DNA of 64,000 nucleotides from Lutispora sp003527145 (GTDB lineage: Bacteria; Bacillota; Clostridia; Lutisporales; Lutisporaceae), in the NCBI GenBank assembly GCA_029983695.1, contig JASBZB010000023.1:1-64000 (forward strand), given 5' to 3'. Below, piece by piece: positions 1-8,550 of this stretch. The notes under the pieces are model-generated. The model was not told the origin of the DNA and did no database searches. It saw only the letters and a program-made list of their open reading frames with translations. The position numbers and the translations under genes are program-made. Numbering within the stretch: position 1 is the stretch's first letter; every line of letters starts with the position of its first letter.

Positions 1-61
1 TTTTAATTTGAGAAAATGTGGACTAATTTTCCCTATTTAAAATGCTAATCTACACAAAACG

Positions 62-292
62 GTGAGCATCAAATTCTGGGCCAGAAAGATTACGGCTGAA
101 GAGAACATGACTGTAAATGTGAGAGTGGGCAAGGTAAGCTATCCTTTCAGGAATTTTGATCTCCAGTATAAGTGGAGGCAGGTGACCATGGAGTTTAAGA
201 TACCGAAGGATGCAAATAATTTTACCTTCAGTTTAAGCATTAAGCCGGGAGAAGAGATAAAGCTGGACGGATTTGTCATCGTTGTGAATTAA
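62..292 (+). pseudogene. C-terminal remnant of a beta-sandwich (carbohydrate-binding-like) protein, or small ORF
   Basis: A 76-codon frame opens with a GTG that has no ribosome binding site in front of it. The frame is open only back to a TAA at 38-40, and the other two frames also close within the first 40 bases. The product has alternating hydrophobic strands and ends in a typical jelly-roll tail (IKLDGFVIVVN), the sort of end seen in carbohydrate-binding-like modules; that resemblance is an impression, not a match. It is most easily read as the 3' end of a decayed or frameshifted secreted protein whose body lies left of the window. A genuine small protein is less likely because no start signal is visible. 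It ends at the bidirectional terminator it shares with the convergent S-layer gene. Confidence 0.35.
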
Positions 293-323
293 AATACCCG
301 GTGGGAAATCCACCGGGTATTTT
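291..323. terminator. Bidirectional rho-independent terminator
   Basis: A perfect 14-bp inverted repeat, AAAATACCCGGTGG at 291-304 and its complement at 310-323, with a 5-base loop. The A-run on one side and the T-run on the other let it work in both directions. It separates the remnant at 62-292 from the convergent S-layer gene ending at 336. Confidence 0.85.
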
Positions 324-335
324 AATTGCTGTATA

Positions 336-3300
336 TTATTCAGCAGGGTTGAAGCCCTGTAAGAAGAATAATACTACGCCGTCTCTTACAACATATATGT
401 CGGTTGTGTCTGTTGGTTTTGCAAATTGTACATATCCTGCTGTCATTTCTGCTGCTTCTACTTTTTCGTTGTTTGCTCCAACATATACTGTGTCGTTAAG
501 CTTCATGCCATCGTATGATACTTCTATATTGTCGCCGTTTACAACTACTGTAATGCTGTCTTCAACTATGCCCTTGAATGCGCATTCATAGCTGCCGAAT
601 GTCAAGGTGTAAGTTGCACCGCTTAATAGAGCTTTTGCTGCAGGTATGGAGTTTATTACAACTTTCTTAGCTCCTTCTGCTACATTTACTCTGGTGTCTT
701 CTCCGCCTTCAACTTCTTTCAGGTCAAGCACTACATTGTCTCCGTTTGCGATCTTAACTGCATATTTGCCTGCAGCCAAGCCGGAGAAGGAGTTGATTTC
801 AATTGTAGTACCGTTTACTACATTTACAGTTACATAGTTGCCTACTTTAACTGCGTTTGTTCCGTCGAAGGTGTATTCAACGTCTGTTTCGCTCTTGTTT
901 CCTGCAAGGTCTTGTGCTGCCGCAGTAACTTTAACAGTGTATACTACTCCTGCTTCGAGATTCTTAGACAAAGCAAGTGTAACAACATTATCTACGGGAG
1001 CTGCTGTAAGGCCAGTGCCTATAGTTTGTTCTTTTCCATTGTTGTCATAGTAAGTTATGGTGTATTTTCCGCCGTAGTTCAAATCTTCATTGTAAGTTAC
1101 TTTAACTTCATTTCTATAAGTTGCTTCAACCTTTTCGATATATGGTGCTTCTTCATCTTCAAGATCTGCCACCAATTCAAGGTTCTTTTCATCACCATAT
1201 TCAACGCCTATACCATGGATGCTCTTTACTGCTGACAAATCTACTATATATGTCTTGCCAAGTTTAAGCTTGGATGTGCTTGAAAGAACTACTTCGTTTT
1301 TAACGTCTTTGCTGTCTGCTTGAGCATAGCTGGCTGTTAATCCTGCTGCATTTACAGTGTTTTTATCCACTCTGTCGCTGAATATCAGCTTGAAGGATTT
1401 TACTGAAGTCTGATCGCTTCCGTCAAGAGTTATCTTCTCAGGAGCGTAGCTGTCACCGTAGAACTCAAGAACGCTGTCTTCACTGGTAACGTCCAGAACG
1501 TTTCCTGCAACGTCTTTATAAGTTCCAACGAAAGCTAATGTGTCTTTATATTCTTTGTCTTCCAATACTTTTGAATCATCAAAGGAGAATTCAAAGGTTG
1601 TATTGTCTTCATATGCAACTTTTGCAGTCATTGTTTTGCCTGTTTCTACAGTAAGCTTTAAGTCAGCTATATTAGCCGGAACTTGCATAGGTTCGCTGAA
1701 TATTACTTTAACAACCTTGTTGTTAAGAGCTTCTATGCTTTCTACTGTAGGAGCTTCGATATCATTAGCTGTGGATACTCCAACAAATGTCGGTTTAGCA
1801 TTTACGGCATATCCGGCTAAGTCTACCAAGCCTGTTATAGTGAGCTTATATGATTTGCCTGCTGTTAAGTTGGAACCCATTGTCAAAGTCAATGTCTTTG
1901 CGCTGATGGAGTATTCAGCCTTAACAGGTGCTCCCATGTTGCCATCTACGCTGTACTTAGTTATGTCTTCAGCTACAGCTTTGTTGATATCTTTTGTGAA
2001 TAATACTTTAACTACATTTTTGTCGCTAGCCCATACTTTTGAAACCTGAGCTGCAACTACATTTTTAGGACTGAATGTTTTTGCTTTTTCTGTTGTCTTC
2101 ATTTCATTGCCATATTCGTCTTTAACGCCTGATACTGTTAATTTGTAAGTTTTGGCATCAAGATCGGAAACTGTAACTAAAACAGTTCTAAAGTCTTCTT
2201 TTTCACCAGGTATCTTTTCTACTTTTACAACTTCAACATCATTGTTGAATGAATAGTTGTTAACATCCAACGCGGATTCTTCGTCAAGTCTGGTATTGCC
2301 TTGCTCTGTAAAGCTAACTTTTACGATGTTCTTTGAAACATAGTCAAAGCTTGCAAATGTTGGAGCAGTTTTGTCTTCGCCTTTGCCTGTGAAGGTCACT
2401 TTGCCTTCTTTAACCATTACGTTGGCAACTACTGCTCTGTCAACTACATTGCTGACAACCAGTTCATATCTTACGCTTGTCTTCTGAGGTGCTGTTGTGA
2501 TTTCAACTGTAGTCTTAGTTGCGTCACTCTCAGTTATATCCTTTATGGAAAGGATTTCTAATTCAGCATCTTTACCGGCTTTGATTGTGTAGTTAGCTAA
2601 ATCTACAGCTGATTCTTTAGTCAATAATTCGCTGAATGTAGCAGTTAATCTGGTAAATGTTTTTGTAGAAACTCCTTCAAGCTTTGGTGCTACTTTATCA
2701 ACTCTGGCAAAGAAGGATTTGCTGGCTGATTTTAATACTGCACCATCAACTGATGCTATGTTCTTTACTTTTATAGTATGGGTTTTGTTAGCTGTAAGGC
2801 CTTCAGTAGTAAGAGTCACCTTGTCAACATCAAGCTCTGCCTTAACAACTTTAACATTGGCGATTTCATAGTTTTCAACGTTTGTTGCTGATGCAAAGTC
2901 AAGAACTTTGTCAAAGGTTAATTCTACTTTCTCTGTATCTGTGCCTTCTACTTTAGTTAAAGCAGGAGTTCCTGTTACCTTTGCCAAGCCTGCAAAGCTA
3001 ACCTTTTCTTCGCCTATTTCTAAAGTATATACTTTACCTGCTGTCATAGCTGCTGTTTCAAGTCTTACTGCATCTTTTGCCACTAATGTTGCTGACTTAA
3101 CTTCTAAGCCTGCTATTTTGTAGTTAGCTTTGTTTTCTGCGTAGGATGCGCTGACTTCGCCGTCAAATGTAACTTCAACTGTTGTGTTTCCTATAGCTTT
3201 TACGGATTCAACCTTTGCTGTTAATTCTTCATAAAGACCTGCTGCTATAGCTTTTTCTTTGTCAACCTTACCTGATTCAACTAGAACATTGATAAGGATT

Positions 3301-3884
3301 TTGCCATCCTTCATTTGAGCCTTCAAAGCTGATACTGTCAGTTTTGCAAGAGCGTCAATTGTGAAAGGATTTGCATTTGTTGCTTTTAAGCCGATTGTTC
3401 CTGCGAAAGAAATAGTTTCTTCCCAAGCAAAGTCACCGGTTACTTCGGCTGTAGTTTGCTTGTATCCTAATGTTTCAAGCAGTACCTTCACATAGGATTT
3501 CTCATCGATGTTTACAAAAGGCATAAATTTGCCTGTTGTTGGGTCGCCTGCAAAGCCTAATCCAGGATTAGCTTTGAGGTAAGAAAGGACGTTCTTGCCT
3601 TCTTCCCATTTGAGATCTTGTGCATCTGCGAAATTAGCTTCACCTTTGAATGCTAATGCATCTGCATAAAGTCCCTTTAATTTTAAAAGTGATATTGCGG
3701 CTGTGAACCTGTCCATTACTTTGGCTGTGTATTCAGGAGTCACGCCGTTGCCGTCGCCTTCGAGCATGCCAATTGTGGCAAGTGCTTTAGCTTCGGAGCT
3801 TATTGCTTCTTCTGCAAATGCTACTGTGATAGTAGAAAACATCATAGCAAATGCAAGGACAAGCGCGATGATTTTTTTGCTCAT
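336..3884 (-). CDS. Secreted S-layer-type protein with SLH-like N-terminus and Ig-like repeats
   Basis: 1182 residues, probably a cell-surface or S-layer structural protein. A signal peptide is clear: MSKKIIALVLAFAMMFS core and a cut after AFA at about residue 24. Residues about 28-215 form an alpha-helical region with degenerate SLH character (IGMLEGDGNG, NFADAQDLKW, a KVLLETLGY block). From about 220 to the end come eight or so Ig-like repeats of 90-110 residues, each opening with a strand such as VEVTFD, VELTFDK, VKVLFTKDI or VKVIFSEPM and often an NY(T/S/E)I motif, as in Big_5/SbsA-type S-layer domains. A GAGGAGG ribosome site precedes the ATG. The protein at 4582-7995 on the same strand has the same architecture, so these are paralogues. 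Anchoring to secondary cell-wall polymer by the N-terminal region is inferred. Confidence 0.85.
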   Translation of the reverse strand: MSKKIIALVLAFAMMFSTITVAFAEEAISSEAKALATIGMLEGDGNGVTPEYTAKVMDRFTAAISLLKLKGLYADALAFKGEANFADAQDLKWEEGKNVLSYLKANPGLGFAGDPTTGKFMPFVNIDEKSYVKVLLETLGYKQTTAEVTGDFAWEETISFAGTIGLKATNANPFTIDALAKLTVSALKAQMKDGKILINVLVESGKVDKEKAIAAGLYEELTAKVESVKAIGNTTVEVTFDGEVSASYAENKANYKIAGLEVKSATLVAKDAVRLETAAMTAGKVYTLEIGEEKVSFAGLAKVTGTPALTKVEGTDTEKVELTFDKVLDFASATNVENYEIANVKVVKAELDVDKVTLTTEGLTANKTHTIKVKNIASVDGAVLKSASKSFFARVDKVAPKLEGVSTKTFTRLTATFSELLTKESAVDLANYTIKAGKDAELEILSIKDITESDATKTTVEITTAPQKTSVRYELVVSNVVDRAVVANVMVKEGKVTFTGKGEDKTAPTFASFDYVSKNIVKVSFTEQGNTRLDEESALDVNNYSFNNDVEVVKVEKIPGEKEDFRTVLVTVSDLDAKTYKLTVSGVKDEYGNEMKTTEKAKTFSPKNVVAAQVSKVWASDKNVVKVLFTKDINKAVAEDITKYSVDGNMGAPVKAEYSISAKTLTLTMGSNLTAGKSYKLTITGLVDLAGYAVNAKPTFVGVSTANDIEAPTVESIEALNNKVVKVIFSEPMQVPANIADLKLTVETGKTMTAKVAYEDNTTFEFSFDDSKVLEDKEYKDTLAFVGTYKDVAGNVLDVTSEDSVLEFYGDSYAPEKITLDGSDQTSVKSFKLIFSDRVDKNTVNAAGLTASYAQADSKDVKNEVVLSSTSKLKLGKTYIVDLSAVKSIHGIGVEYGDEKNLELVADLEDEEAPYIEKVEATYRNEVKVTYNEDLNYGGKYTITYYDNNGKEQTIGTGLTAAPVDNVVTLALSKNLEAGVVYTVKVTAAAQDLAGNKSETDVEYTFDGTNAVKVGNYVTVNVVNGTTIEINSFSGLAAGKYAVKIANGDNVVLDLKEVEGGEDTRVNVAEGAKKVVINSIPAAKALLSGATYTLTFGSYECAFKGIVEDSITVVVNGDNIEVSYDGMKLNDTVYVGANNEKVEAAEMTAGYVQFAKPTDTTDIYVVRDGVVLFFLQGFNPAE

Positions 3885-4244
3885 GTTGTATTTTTCCTCC
3901 TCGTGTTTAGAAAATTGTTTTGTCTTATACGACAGTTAACATAATTCTACACGCGAAGCTGAATTCCTTCCTGTGTAATTGAACTGTAATAGATTGTAAC
4001 AAGCTTGTAATGGGCTATTAGTGAAATGAAGGAAACATTATGTAAATGTTTTATGTAAACTTAAACTGCGAATTTAGACATGCCAAGCTGTGAAGACGGT
4101 TTTTTAGAATCAATGGTAAAATGATCTTTAGATAAAATATTTCTTAAAAAATAAAGTGAAAAGAAGAAGGAAAAGATATATTCTTAAGTCTTTTATTGAA
4201 TTATCTATGATATTTTGTTAATATGTGGTTGAGAGGTGAGTTTC
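3885..4244. other. Intergenic region between divergent S-layer and coiled-coil genes
   Basis: About 360 bases, AT-rich towards its right half. It should hold the promoter and a fairly long 5' leader of the minus-strand S-layer gene, but no minus-strand -35/-10 pair with good spacing stood out. The left part contains short dyad words around TTGTAACAAGCTTGTAAT. A plausible plus-strand promoter is at 4196-4224. No further open frame with a ribosome site was seen. Confidence 0.5.
4196..4224 (+). promoter_or_regulatory. Candidate sigma-A promoter of the coiled-coil gene
   Basis: TTGAAT at 4196-4201, a 17-base spacer, and TAATAT at 4219-4224. Transcription would start around 4231, almost on top of the GAGGTGA ribosome site, giving a very short leader. 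Spacing is ideal, but the tight leader lowers confidence. Confidence 0.35.
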
Positions 4245-4535
4245 ATGGAAGAAAAACTATTGAAGCTTTTTCAAGACTTTTATAATGAATTCAAAGATTT
4301 TAAGGCTGAGATGACAGATTTTAAGGCTGAGATGACAGATTTTAAGAAAAGCACAGAAAGAAGATTGGATAAAATAGATTTTAGGCTTGAAGGCATCGAT
4401 GATAAAGTATCAGAAGCTTTTGAGGCCATTGAAGCCCATGCTCAGATAAATAAAGAACAGCATAAGGAAATTATGAATGAGCTTAAAGGCGAATTAAATA
4501 TAGTCCAGCTTGCAGTGAAAAGAGCAGCTAAATAA
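4245..4535 (+). CDS. Small coiled-coil protein with heptad repeats
   Basis: 96 residues from the ATG at 4245, chosen because GAGGTGA at 4233-4239 is correctly spaced for it; an upstream in-frame GTG at 4236 lies inside the ribosome site. There is no signal peptide or membrane segment. The product is highly charged, with a heptad pattern over most of its length. It includes an exact seven-residue repeat, DFKAEMT, encoded by a 21-bp tandem duplication, and an RRLDKIDFRLEGIDDKV stretch like those in phage-tail or adhesin coiled coils. It is a monocistronic gene between two surface-protein genes. Function unknown; an oligomerising cytoplasmic protein is all the sequence supports. Confidence 0.7.
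   Translation: MEEKLLKLFQDFYNEFKDFKAEMTDFKAEMTDFKKSTERRLDKIDFRLEGIDDKVSEAFEAIEAHAQINKEQHKEIMNELKGELNIVQLAVKRAAK
4296..4337 (+). repeat. Perfect 21-bp tandem duplication inside the coiled-coil gene
   Basis: The unit GATTTTAAGGCTGAGATGAC+A occurs twice head to tail (4296-4316 and 4317-4337) and is followed by the first nine bases of a third copy. The identical nucleotide sequence shows a recent slippage event that keeps the frame and adds one heptad. Confidence 0.95.
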
Positions 4536-4553
4536 GACAAAGTACATAATATT

Positions 4554-4582
4554 AAAGAAAGCGCGGGGGACCGCGCTTTCTT
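4554..4582. terminator. Bidirectional terminator between convergent genes
   Basis: Inverted repeat AAAGAAAGCGCGG / CCGCGCTTTCTTT with a GGG(A) loop. It serves the coiled-coil gene from the left and the minus-strand S-layer gene, whose stop codon begins inside it, from the right. Confidence 0.85.
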
Positions 4583-7500
4583 TAATTGGTGGACAATTCG
4601 ATTTCATCCATATTCAAGTTTTGATTGTTCAAATCCTTTATAGTCGATCTGCCTGTGTTTGTAAGCTTTATGCTTACAGTATCATTGCTGCGCAATGTAT
4701 TTCTTAGTTTTATTTTTATCATTCTGCCATATACCTCTACAGAATCTGAGGAACTTTTTGAATAGTAGGCCCCGGTAATTTCGAAGCAGTCCATGCTGAT
4801 GCTTGTATTCTTTATAGGTCTATTTGTAATAAAGGTTATGGTTTTATTGTCCGAACCCACAGAATAGGCCATTATGCCGAAATCTGACAGGTCTACATCG
4901 CTGCCTTCAAATTCTACTTTTCGGTAATCGGAGCTTATAGCCAGGCCTTGAAGGTCTTTTATGCTGGTATTCAGGGACAATTCATAGCTATAATCTGTGG
5001 ATAAAGCTCCATTGGATGAATTCAGGTATATAGTAGCAGTTTTTTTGTCATCAGAGAGAATGGTCCCTGACACTACGATTGAGGAACCGCCGCTGGGTGT
5101 CCTTCTGATTGAGAAACCGGAAGATCCGGGGAGGACTATAGGTTCACTAAAATCTACCGTAACAGTATATTTGTCTAAAGCAACTACGTTTTGAACAACA
5201 GGTGCTTCATTGGAAGATGAATTACCGGCAAATTCTTTGTATGAGAGATTTCCCGAGGTTACTATAGAACTGTAGCCTGCAGCATCCTTTATCCCGCTTC
5301 TGGGTGTCAGCTTATAATTGACGTCATCCTTCAAAGGCGTACTGGAGCTCAGGTATAAAGTAACTGAGGTAGTTATTTCATTATATTTCACAGATGCATC
5401 CGCGATCCTCACACCGCTGATGGTGAACTGGGAAGGGCTTATGCCTGTTACCGGCTTGGAGAATGTGACTTCTACAGCGGTGCTGTTCATGGCATATGCA
5501 TCTGTTATATAAGGTGCTTCGTTGGCTTGGTTTGTGCCGGAAAAAGCCTTGATGTTTCCATCGCTGCTCTCATAAAGCCTGTTTATATTGGATACCCTCA
5601 CCTCATAAATTTTACCGGATTCAAATATCTCCGGCTTTGTAGAAGAATCTGTTTTAAATTGAGCCCTTACTGTAGACTTATCGGCAGAAAAATATTTTTG
5701 GTATTTCAGGCCCGTAGGAACGGCATATCGCCTTCCGTCTTCCGATAGTATAGTTACTTCCAAATCTTTCAGCTCATCCTCTGCCAGCTCTTTATCGAAG
5801 AATATATCAATGGTAGACACATCATAAGCGTTTATGGCATGGAGGTTCAAACCTCCGAGGTCAGAACTTCCAAAGCCGATGAAAGATTTTTTGGCAACCT
5901 TATCATCGGTGCTTATGGTTTTTCCCGAATAGTCAGTTACGTTTTTTACAGTTATACTGTAGATTTTACCGTTTTCCTGAGTCTTGGTCAGCAGGGTTAC
6001 TACCGCACCCGTAGCGTCGCTGTCTAAAGTTGCTTTGGCTGCATATCCCAGGCTGCTGTCCAGCTCATAGTTGAAGACATTTTCTGCTGTCTCCTTATCC
6101 ACTCTTTTATTGAAAGTGATGATTACCGCACCCTTACCGCTTTTCACTGAATATGACAAAGGAGTCGTATTGCTCGGCTTTCCGATAAAGTAGGCGGTGT
6201 AATAGCCTATAGCGTTGCCGTTTATGTCCTGTAGATTGCTGATCTCCAGCTTATATTTTTTGTTTGATTGATCTTCTGTAATGAGGGTTACCGTCTTGCC
6301 GCTGCCATCTAATATGGCCTTTGTTATCTGAAGGTCATTATCAATAATATAGTTCTCGATATTTTCCGCTGAAGCCTTGTCTAATCTCTTATTGAAGGTT
6401 ATTTCCAATTCATTGCCGGAAAATGCTACTACAGAGGTTGTCAGCTTGGAGGAGTCGCTGGAGGCTCCTGTGAAGCTCCTGGTGATATCATACATTACAT
6501 TATCGGCTAAGTCGGCAATGTTTCTTATAGTAATTTTATATGAGCTGCCTGGATTTTGAGTTGATGTTGTCAAAGTCACTTCATTTTCTGTTTCATCCAG
6601 GACGGCTTCTTCGATGGTCAGGGCATTTCCTTCTATTATATAGTTTTCTATTCTTTCAGCTGTTATTCTATTTACGGGCTCTGTGAATTTAACCAAAATG
6701 CTTTTGTTGCTGTCTGTTTTTATAGTATATACAGAGGGCTTTATTATATCCTTCGGCATGCCTGTAAAGGTTTTTTCGAGATACTCCATGGTATTGCCGG
6801 ATATATCTCTCACATTCTGTGCTGTGAGCCAATATTTGTAGCCTTCTCTTTGAGGCGCCGTGGTCAGAGTTACGACTTTACCGGCAGGATCGAGCTCTGC
6901 GTTATATATATATAGATCGTTTTTGATCGTATAGTTGCTTACATCTTCTGCATCGGATATTTGTACTTCTTCGTCAAAGCTGAGCCGGATCACGGTGTTG
7001 CTGATGATTTCCACTGTAGCTTTTGGCTTTTCCGTATCCTTTGGCAAAGCTACATATTTTATATTGTAACCCTTTATTGCCATTCCGTTTACGGGCTTAT
7101 CCATGTCTACAGATAGTTTATAGGCGGTAAAAGGAGCCACATCAGCAGTGGTTATGTACACTTTCTTACCTATTACCGATGCATCGTTTATGGTTATCTG
7201 CCTGTCTCCGGTCTCTGATACTATGCTTATGTCATCCTTGCTTACGGGGATTTCCTGTTCCAGCTCCAGTACCAGCTTGTTATTTGATATTCTGTCGAAG
7301 CTCAAGACTTTTACAGGAGTAATGTCGATTTTGAAGCCTGCCGCCACAGCTTTTGCTTCATCTATTATGCCTTTTTCCGTCATTATGGTTATGAGTTTTT
7401 TCGTTTCTCCCTTGGGCTTGGTGTTGAGAGTGCCATAAATGGCTTTTGCAACATCATTGACGGTAAAGCCTGTTTGCTTTTCAATGCTTGATGCGCTTGT

Positions 7501-7995
7501 TATGAGATCTATAGTTTCGGCAAATTTAAGAGTATCTCCATAGGTAAAATCCAAATCCTGTTTATAGCCCAAGGTTTCAAGCATTACCTTGTAGAAGGCT
7601 TTGGCATCAATGAATTTGTTGGGCGAAAACTTGCCGTCGGTGCCGCCTACCCAGCCTAATTCAGGGTTATCCTTGGCGTAGGCAAGATAATTCCTTCCTA
7701 CTACCCATTGCAAGTCTTTGGCGTCAATAAAGTTATTGTCACCGTCATACTTAAAGGCATCCTCGTCAAGGCCTTTAATCCTTAGAAATATAATAAGAGC
7801 TTGGAGCCTTGTAGGAGTAGAAGCCAGATAGGATGATGTAACGCCTTGCGTTTCGTCGGGGCCTACCAGGATTCCAAGAGCCTCACAGGCTTTTGCTTCT
7901 TTGCCTATGGTGTCGGCGAAGACAGCAGAGGGTAATATGCTGCCTGAGATAAGTATTACTGCCATCAGTAGTGCTGTCAATTTGATTTTTTTCAT
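4582..7995 (-). CDS. Second secreted S-layer-type protein with SLH-like N-terminus and Ig-like repeats
   Basis: 1137 residues with a signal peptide (MKKIKLTALLMAVILISGS, cut near AVFA-DT at 27-28). Residues about 30-215 repeat the degenerate SLH module of its paralogue at 336-3884: EALGILVGPDE, NNFIDAKDLQWVVGRNYLAY and KVMLETLGYKQ are shared in order. About nine Ig-like repeats follow, with entry strands such as IRLSFDEEV, ILVKFTEPV, LEITFNKRLD, VIITFNKRVD and VEVTFSKPV, several with a SAENIENY(I) motif. GGAGGAGG stands just before the ATG. Ig repeats of this Big_5 type occur in S-layer and adhesin proteins. The last about 90 residues form a different beta-rich tail. Surface structural role inferred; ligand unknown. 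Confidence 0.85.
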   Translation of the reverse strand: MKKIKLTALLMAVILISGSILPSAVFADTIGKEAKACEALGILVGPDETQGVTSSYLASTPTRLQALIIFLRIKGLDEDAFKYDGDNNFIDAKDLQWVVGRNYLAYAKDNPELGWVGGTDGKFSPNKFIDAKAFYKVMLETLGYKQDLDFTYGDTLKFAETIDLITSASSIEKQTGFTVNDVAKAIYGTLNTKPKGETKKLITIMTEKGIIDEAKAVAAGFKIDITPVKVLSFDRISNNKLVLELEQEIPVSKDDISIVSETGDRQITINDASVIGKKVYITTADVAPFTAYKLSVDMDKPVNGMAIKGYNIKYVALPKDTEKPKATVEIISNTVIRLSFDEEVQISDAEDVSNYTIKNDLYIYNAELDPAGKVVTLTTAPQREGYKYWLTAQNVRDISGNTMEYLEKTFTGMPKDIIKPSVYTIKTDSNKSILVKFTEPVNRITAERIENYIIEGNALTIEEAVLDETENEVTLTTSTQNPGSSYKITIRNIADLADNVMYDITRSFTGASSDSSKLTTSVVAFSGNELEITFNKRLDKASAENIENYIIDNDLQITKAILDGSGKTVTLITEDQSNKKYKLEISNLQDINGNAIGYYTAYFIGKPSNTTPLSYSVKSGKGAVIITFNKRVDKETAENVFNYELDSSLGYAAKATLDSDATGAVVTLLTKTQENGKIYSITVKNVTDYSGKTISTDDKVAKKSFIGFGSSDLGGLNLHAINAYDVSTIDIFFDKELAEDELKDLEVTILSEDGRRYAVPTGLKYQKYFSADKSTVRAQFKTDSSTKPEIFESGKIYEVRVSNINRLYESSDGNIKAFSGTNQANEAPYITDAYAMNSTAVEVTFSKPVTGISPSQFTISGVRIADASVKYNEITTSVTLYLSSSTPLKDDVNYKLTPRSGIKDAAGYSSIVTSGNLSYKEFAGNSSSNEAPVVQNVVALDKYTVTVDFSEPIVLPGSSGFSIRRTPSGGSSIVVSGTILSDDKKTATIYLNSSNGALSTDYSYELSLNTSIKDLQGLAISSDYRKVEFEGSDVDLSDFGIMAYSVGSDNKTITFITNRPIKNTSISMDCFEITGAYYSKSSSDSVEVYGRMIKIKLRNTLRSNDTVSIKLTNTGRSTIKDLNNQNLNMDEIELSTN

Positions 7996-8200
7996 CTTTT
8001 TCCTCCTCCATTGTCAGATTTTAAGAACTTTTCTCCTGGAAACATCGTCAAAAACTATATATCTTTCTAACATTTAGTATATATGTAAAGGAGGTTCGGG
8101 GCAACTCTTTATGTTAAGACGTAATATAAATGTAAAAGTTGTCGGACTTGGAAAATAAAGAAGGAAAATAGGGGAGAAGGGGAGAATATATATTTGATTA

Positions 8201-8232
8201 GGGCTCAGGATTCAGAGCTCAGGGAATTAGGG
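8201..8232. repeat. Dispersed intergenic repeat, CTGA(A/G)TTC type, copy 1
   Basis: Contains ATTCAGAGCTCAG, which recurs as its reverse complement in the repeat upstream of tdk (24830-24862), with a shorter relative upstream of the fsa-type gene (13517-13537). All are intergenic and built from a 7-8 base unit varying between CTGAGTT, CTGAGCT and CTGAATT. Confidence 0.6.
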
Positions 8233-8260
8233 TTGGGCTCTGGAGGCAGGAGGCTACGGA

Positions 8261-8465
8261 GAACACGGATTAACACGGCAGTTACACTTAAGTCTGGTAT
8301 ATATGAATGTGCTTCGTATATCGATGTTCGCTCTTCGCTGAGAACTGTTGGCAAAGCAAACAAAATGCTCTCAGCACATAGCATATATAATCCAATATAG
8401 CTTAATTAGCAACTATCATTTTCCTCAGTGTAAATCCGTGAAAAGATCCGTGTTAATCCGTGTTC
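8261..8465. repeat. Element bounded by 18-bp perfect inverted repeats
   Basis: GAACACGGATTAACACGG at 8261-8278 and its exact complement at 8448-8465 enclose about 170 bases without a gene. A second, weaker word of the same kind (AATCCGTG at 8433-8440) sits just inside the right end. This could be a small non-autonomous element or two independent insertions of a CCGTGTTAATCCGTG word in opposite directions. No target-site duplication was recognised. Confidence 0.5.
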
Positions 8466-8476
8466 CCCGTTCCCTG

Positions 8477-8530
8477 GACCCAGAAGGAATACCCTGGCTC
8501 TCGTAACTCGCAACTCGCAACTCGTAACCA
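8477..8530 (+). repeat. Dispersed composite repeat (GACCCA-AAGGAATAC plus iterated ACTCG units)
   Basis: GACCCAGAAGGAATAC at 8477-8492 is followed by CTCGTAACTCGCAACTCGCA and a further copy. The same head word with one change occurs at 24811-24826, again followed by short iterated units and then directly by a gene's ribosome site. Confidence 0.6.
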
Positions 8531-8550
8531 AAAACATAGGAGGGATTTTT

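Larger units (their letters stand above)
7996..8550. other. Long intergenic region rich in dispersed-repeat words
   Basis: 555 bases between divergent genes with no credible coding frame; the open frames over it lack ribosome sites and consist of repeat sequence. It contains, in order, the leader of the minus-strand S-layer gene, a CTCAGGATTCAGAGCTCAGG word cluster (8201-8232), an 18-bp inverted pair (8261-8278 and 8448-8465) enclosing about 170 bases, and a GACCCAGAAGGAATAC word followed by iterated ACTCGCA/ACTCGTA units (8477-8530) ending just before the ribosome site of the SLH gene. Confidence 0.6.

Noticed and set aside
1540..2049. 169-residue plus-strand frame inside the first S-layer gene
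   Set aside because: Shadow of a long, well-supported minus-strand coding sequence; Ser/Thr/Leu-rich composition is that of antisense translation.
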